From Nocardioides sp. Soil774 (lineage in GTDB: Bacteria > Actinomycetota > Actinomycetes > Propionibacteriales > Nocardioidaceae): DNA of 64,000 bases. Position numbers and translations under genes: made by a program. Numbering within the stretch: the stretch's first letter is position 1; every line of letters begins with the position of its first letter. The stretch is from assembly GCF_001428125.1 (NCBI RefSeq), contig NZ_LMSM01000009.1, forward strand, positions 228,709-292,708, read 5' to 3'. The notes below the pieces were generated by a model. It worked only from the letters and a program-made list of their open reading frames with translations. It was not told the DNA's origin and did no database searches. Shown here in pieces: positions 60,633 through 64,000 of the stretch.

Positions 60633-61956
60633 AGCTGCTCGCGAGCCGGAGCTCGCAGGGTGAATAGTCCCAGCCTCCGGCTGGCCCTCCGGGCAGGGGT
60701 GGGGCGGTGGATCGCAGGATGCGGAGGTGCTGGGTGACGCCATGGACCTCATGGCGGGCGTCTGGTGGCGTCTGGGAGACCCAGGAGGTCCAGCCGGGGG
60801 TTTCCTTGAGGTAGTTGCAGCGCTCGCAGAGCCCTTGGCCGTTGGATGCGTGGGTGGCGCCGCCCGCGGCGGCGCCCTCGACGTGGTCGAGATGGCGGAT
60901 CGCGGCATTGCAGCCGGGAGTGCGGCAGGTGCCGCCGTCGCGGAGGGTGAGGAGCTCGGCCAGGAGGCCGTCGAAACGACGGCTGCTGGACTCCATCGCC
61001 ACGAGGGCCCGCTCGTGTGGTGTCGCGAAGAGGCGGCGGAGGCTGGCCTTGGCGGCGGCGCTCGCGCGGCGGACGAGGTCAGTGCAGAAGGCGGCCGGCA
61101 GGAGGCCGGCGCCGGGGATCAGGCCGGGCTCGGTGCCGTCGCCGAGGAGGGACTCGACGCCGACGACGAGGTTGACCCGCACGGCCGGTGCGTCGTTGGC
61201 GGGGTCGCGGCCCGTGATCCGAGCGGCGAGGGTGTCGGCGCGGACCTGGCCTGCGGTGCGCGGGTCGCCGTCGGTGCGGGCGGTCGCGACGGCGGCGTCG
61301 AGGGCGGAGCGGACCGTCGCGAGGACCTCGAGAGGAAGGACAGCGGTGAGCCGGCCGGTGCCGTCGTCGTGCCGGCGTGACGTGACGCGGCGGTCGGCGC
61401 GAGCTCGGTGGTATCGCCGGGTCTCTGCCTCGGCCGCGATCGTGAGGCAGGAGCGACGCACGGTCTCTCGCAGCCGCACGTCGCCGAGGCCGGCCAGCCG
61501 TGAGGCGAGGTCGTCGTCGACCGCGCGGCGCTGCTCGGGCACCAGGTGGGCCACCTCGCGGGCGACGGCGAAGGCCCGGTCCTCGGTCAGCTCCCCGCGC
61601 GCGAGCGCAGCAAGCGTCAGGGGCAGGTCGTCACGCAGCCGGCGCGACAGCAGCACCCGCTGCTCGCCCGCGTGGGGGCTGGCCAGGGTGGACAGCGCCA
61701 CCTCGGCGCCGATCGACATCGCCCGCGGCGGCGTACGACGCCCCGACACTGGCGCGTCCTCGCTGTCACAGGTGTCGGCGAAGGTCGCAGTGACCGCGAC
61801 CTGGGCTGCCGAGGCGGCGGCCTTGATCCGCTCCAGGGCTTCGAGCTGGTCGAGATGCTCGACCGGAAGGTCAGCCGGGACAAGGTCGGCGAGAAGGTCA
61901 GCCAGCGCGTGAAGGTCCTCGCACTGCCATGTGTTGGTGGTCTGCTGCGCCGTCAT
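60616..61956 (-). CDS. DUF222/HNH endonuclease domain protein (13E12-type)
   Basis: A 446-residue protein with an N-terminal helical DUF222 region (about 20-330) and a C-terminal HNH domain: CRTPGCNAAIRHLDHVEGAAAGG and NGQGLCERCNYLKETPGW, which give the zinc cysteines and catalytic His. These proteins are multicopy in actinobacterial genomes and related to the mycobacterial 13E12 family. A role in mobile-DNA biology is suspected but unproven. ATG at MTAQQTTN. Its insertion separates metG from rpiB. Confidence 0.92.
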   Translation of the reverse strand: MTAQQTTNTWQCEDLHALADLLADLVPADLPVEHLDQLEALERIKAAASAAQVAVTATFADTCDSEDAPVSGRRTPPRAMSIGAEVALSTLASPHAGEQRVLLSRRLRDDLPLTLAALARGELTEDRAFAVAREVAHLVPEQRRAVDDDLASRLAGLGDVRLRETVRRSCLTIAAEAETRRYHRARADRRVTSRRHDDGTGRLTAVLPLEVLATVRSALDAAVATARTDGDPRTAGQVRADTLAARITGRDPANDAPAVRVNLVVGVESLLGDGTEPGLIPGAGLLPAAFCTDLVRRASAAAKASLRRLFATPHERALVAMESSSRRFDGLLAELLTLRDGGTCRTPGCNAAIRHLDHVEGAAAGGATHASNGQGLCERCNYLKETPGWTSWVSQTPPDARHEVHGVTQHLRILRSTAPPLPGGPAGGWDYSPCELRLASSFTLAS

Positions 61957-62093
61957 CCACCTCCCCTTCCGTGATCTCGAACGTGTTCTGATCATGGCAG
62001 GAGCCACCGACAGTGGTCGGCGTCCGCACAGGGCAGGTTCGGCGCCTCCACCTCACGTTCACGACCGTCGGCGCGCTCTGCCAGACTTTTCCC

Positions 62094-62624
62094 ATGCGCG
62101 TTCACCTGGGCTCCGACCACGCCGGCCTCGAGCTGAAGGACCACCTGCTGCACTGGCTGGTCGACCACGGCTACGAGGCCGTCGACCACGGCCCGTTCGT
62201 CTACGACGCCCTCGACGACTACCCCGTCTTCTGCCTCCGGGCCGGCGAGGCGGTCGCCGCCGAGCGCGCCGAGGGCCAGGACAGCCTCGGCGTCGTGATC
62301 GGCGGATCCGGCAACGGCGAGCAGATCGCGGCCAACAAGGTCACCGGCATCCGGTGCGCGCTCGTGTGGTCGGAGGAGACCGCCGTGCTCGCGCGCGAGC
62401 ACAACGACGCCAACGTCGTCTCGGTGGGCGGGCGGATGCACTCGGTCGACGAGATGACCCGCTTCGTCGAGGTCTTCCTCACCACCTCCTTCCCCGGCGA
62501 CGAGCGCCACGTGCGCCGCATCGGCCAGCTGACGACGTATGACGAGTCGCACGAGCTGCCGCCGCTGCCCGAGTCGGCCCTGCGCGGTCCCGCCGGCGAA
62601 CCCGACGACCGCACGGATGCCTGA
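62094..62624 (+). CDS. rpiB: ribose-5-phosphate isomerase B
   Basis: A 176-residue RpiB-fold isomerase linking ribose-5-P and ribulose-5-P in the pentose phosphate pathway. Motifs: MRVHLGSDHAGLELKDHL, GVVIGGSGNGEQIAANKVTG and REHNDANVVSVGGRM. The catalytic site is of the mycobacterial type, with Glu in place of the E. coli Cys (GSGNGEQ). ATG start. The stop overlaps the Nei-type gene by 8 bases, an arrangement also known in mycobacteria. Confidence 0.95.
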   Translation: MRVHLGSDHAGLELKDHLLHWLVDHGYEAVDHGPFVYDALDDYPVFCLRAGEAVAAERAEGQDSLGVVIGGSGNGEQIAANKVTGIRCALVWSEETAVLAREHNDANVVSVGGRMHSVDEMTRFVEVFLTTSFPGDERHVRRIGQLTTYDESHELPPLPESALRGPAGEPDDRTDA

Positions 62625-63516
62625 GGGCCACACCCTCCGCCGGCTGGCCGACGACCTCACCGCCGCGTTCGCGGGGCGGGTGGTGCAGGTGACCTCGCCG
62701 CAGGGACGCTTCGCCGCCGACGCCGCGCTGGTCGACGGCTCCCGCCTCCTCGGTGCGGACTCGGCTGGCAAGCACCTCTTCGTCGAGCTGGAGGCCGAGC
62801 GCTTCGTGCACGTCCACCTGGGGCTGATCGGCACCTTCGACGTGCACGCGGGTGTCGAGGAGGTGCCAGCACCGGTCGGCCAGGTGCGGTTGCGGCTGGT
62901 GGCCGCGGGTGACGGCGACCCCCGCGGGACGTCGTACGCCGACCTGCGCGGCGCCATCGTGTGCGACCTCATCGGCCCCGATCGCCGTGCGGAGGTGCTG
63001 GGGCGGCTGGGGCCGGACCCGCTGCGCCCCGACGCCGACCCCGAGGTGGCCTGGCGCCGGATCTCGCGCAGTCCGCGGCCGATCGGCGACCTGCTCATGG
63101 ACCAGAAGGTGCTGGCGGGGGTGGGCAACGTCTACCGCGCCGAGGTGCTCTTCCGTCACCGCATCCACCCGCTCCGTCCGGGCAGCACGCTGCGCGTGGG
63201 CCAGTGGCGTGCGATGTGGGCCGACCTGGTCGAGCTGATGGCCGAGGGCGTGCGCACCGGGCGGATCGACACCGTGCGCCCCGAGCACACCCCCGAGGCG
63301 ATGGGCCGCGAGCCCCGCAAGGACGATCACGGGGGAGAGGTCTACGTCTACCGGCGCACCGCCATGCCGTGCCTGCTGTGCGGCTCGGCCGTCCGCACCG
63401 CGGAGCTCGCCGGACGCAACAGCTTCTGGTGTCCGCGATGTCAGCCCACGTTCCGTTCCCGCGCCGTACAGTCTGCGTCCAAGGACACCACGACGTCGCG
63501 AGGAGCCCGGCCATGA
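62617..63516 (+). CDS. Fpg/Nei-family DNA glycosylase
   Basis: A 299-residue base-excision repair glycosylase. The N-terminal catalytic PEGHTLRR (Pro2, Glu3) marks the Nei branch; the H2TH helix-two-turn-helix region has DQKVLAGVGNVYRAEVLF; the zinc finger is CLLCGSAVRTAELAGRN and CPRCQ at the end. It removes oxidised pyrimidines or purines. It overlaps rpiB and the next membrane gene, so all three are coupled. Confidence 0.94.
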   Translation: MPEGHTLRRLADDLTAAFAGRVVQVTSPQGRFAADAALVDGSRLLGADSAGKHLFVELEAERFVHVHLGLIGTFDVHAGVEEVPAPVGQVRLRLVAAGDGDPRGTSYADLRGAIVCDLIGPDRRAEVLGRLGPDPLRPDADPEVAWRRISRSPRPIGDLLMDQKVLAGVGNVYRAEVLFRHRIHPLRPGSTLRVGQWRAMWADLVELMAEGVRTGRIDTVRPEHTPEAMGREPRKDDHGGEVYVYRRTAMPCLLCGSAVRTAELAGRNSFWCPRCQPTFRSRAVQSASKDTTTSRGARP

Positions 63517-64000
63517 GTGCTGCTCGCGCGCAGCGGCCCCGCCCCGACGTGCGCCAGCGCCTGGAGGGCCTGCTCAACCGGGTCGTGCCGCGCGGGTCGC
63601 GGGTGCTGGTGCTCCTCGTGCTCAGCACCTTGCTCATCGGCACGGCCATCTGGCTCTTCGACGAGGTGCCGCTCAACCTGCTGCTGGTGCCCCTCGTGGT
63701 GTCGAGCCTGATGCTCGGGCCGCGCCACCTGCCGTGGTTCGTGGTGTTCGTGCTCGCCGTGCTCGCAGGCGTCGTGCCCAGCCAGGACATCAACGTGCGC
63801 ATCTCGCTCACCGTGATCACGATCTTCGGCCTCGGCTTCCTCGTGCTGATGTCGTCGTTCCGGCGCTCGCGCCTCGGCGTCGCCGGCATCCAGGGCGAGA
63901 CGATGTTCGTCGACCTGCGCGACCGGATCCTGCGCCAGGGCGGCATCCCCGCGCTGCCCGACGAGTGGTACGCCGCCGCCGAGCTGCGGTCCGCGGGCGG
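63513..64000 (+). CDS. membrane PP2C-type phosphatase, N-terminal part
   Basis: The first 162 codons of a gene cut by the window end. Three to four membrane helices (VLVLLVLSTLLIGTAIWLF, LLLVPLVVSSLMLG, WFVVFVLAVLAGVV, ISLTVITIFGLGFLVLM) are followed by RDRILRQGGIPALPDEWYAAAELRSAGG, which is the linker seen before the SpoIIE-like PP2C domain in actinobacterial phosphatases. The phosphatase domain itself is not visible, so the call rests on this linker. ATG overlaps the glycosylase stop. Confidence 0.7.
   Translation, partial: MSAARAQRPRPDVRQRLEGLLNRVVPRGSRVLVLLVLSTLLIGTAIWLFDEVPLNLLLVPLVVSSLMLGPRHLPWFVVFVLAVLAGVVPSQDINVRISLTVITIFGLGFLVLMSSFRRSRLGVAGIQGETMFVDLRDRILRQGGIPALPDEWYAAAELRSAG

Overview
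The window is high-GC actinobacterial chromosome, most probably Nocardioides or a close Nocardioidaceae relative. Supporting this are GC-rich third codon positions, many GTG starts and four-base start/stop overlaps, a mycothiol-type thiol enzyme (Rv2466c family), EttA, Orn, GlbO and PepN in an order that largely follows the mycobacterial Rv2464c-Rv2478c block, and a DUF222/HNH protein. No taxonomic search was possible, so the genus is an inference.

Positions 1-6312 hold a partial flavoprotein, an alcohol dehydrogenase, a universal stress protein, and a compact sulfur module. The module has two divergent arms (rhodanese / persulfide dioxygenase-rhodanese / TauE exporter, and thioredoxin / DUF302 / CsoR-family repressor) around an intergenic region with two palindromic operators. 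The repressor has the two cysteines but not the histidine of copper CsoR, so it looks like a CstR-type persulfide sensor. Positions 6380-9320 carry a FUSC transporter, a TetR regulator with two tiny membrane proteins, and a DUF981 membrane protein.

Positions 9379-29469 are an integrated element of about 20 kb in tRNA-His(GTG). A 28-bp copy of the tRNA 3' end lies at the left edge and the intact tRNA is at the right. Each junction has its own hairpin terminator and copies of the repeat TGCCCCCCA, as expected for integrase arm sites. The left end adds five AGCGGT repeats spaced exactly 10 bp next to an excisionase-like gene. The integrase at the right end is cut off after its N-terminal and core-binding parts and abuts a truncated GNAT gene, so the element is probably immobile. 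Cargo: a GH15 hydrolase/SDR/membrane operon; a metal-related group (two ZIP transporters, HesB-like protein, His-rich lipoprotein, LpqE-like lipoprotein); glucose dehydrogenase with MarR; a molybdopterin oxidoreductase lacking one Fe-S cysteine, coupled to a helical partner; and a fully overlapping five-gene operon (DinB, TMEM175-like channel, CPBP protease, membrane protein, SDR) opposite a TetR gene with a 14+14-bp palindrome.

From 29.4 kb the core chromosome resumes: tRNA-His, orn, a MauE/DsbA thiol pair, adenosine deaminase, tRNA-Arg(TCT), a DAACS symporter preceded by a 34-codon cysteine-type leader peptide, an LLM enzyme paired with a trehalose synthase-like amylase, an rRNA methyltransferase, aminopeptidase P, PrsW, two dynamin-like GTPases, SSB, EttA, thiolase, a second TetR/palindrome pair, thioesterase, GlbO, MscS, DUF5130, PepN, an Rv2466c-type oxidoreductase, MetG, LURP-one protein, alpha/beta hydrolase, DUF222 HNH protein, RpiB, Nei-type glycosylase and the start of a membrane PP2C phosphatase.
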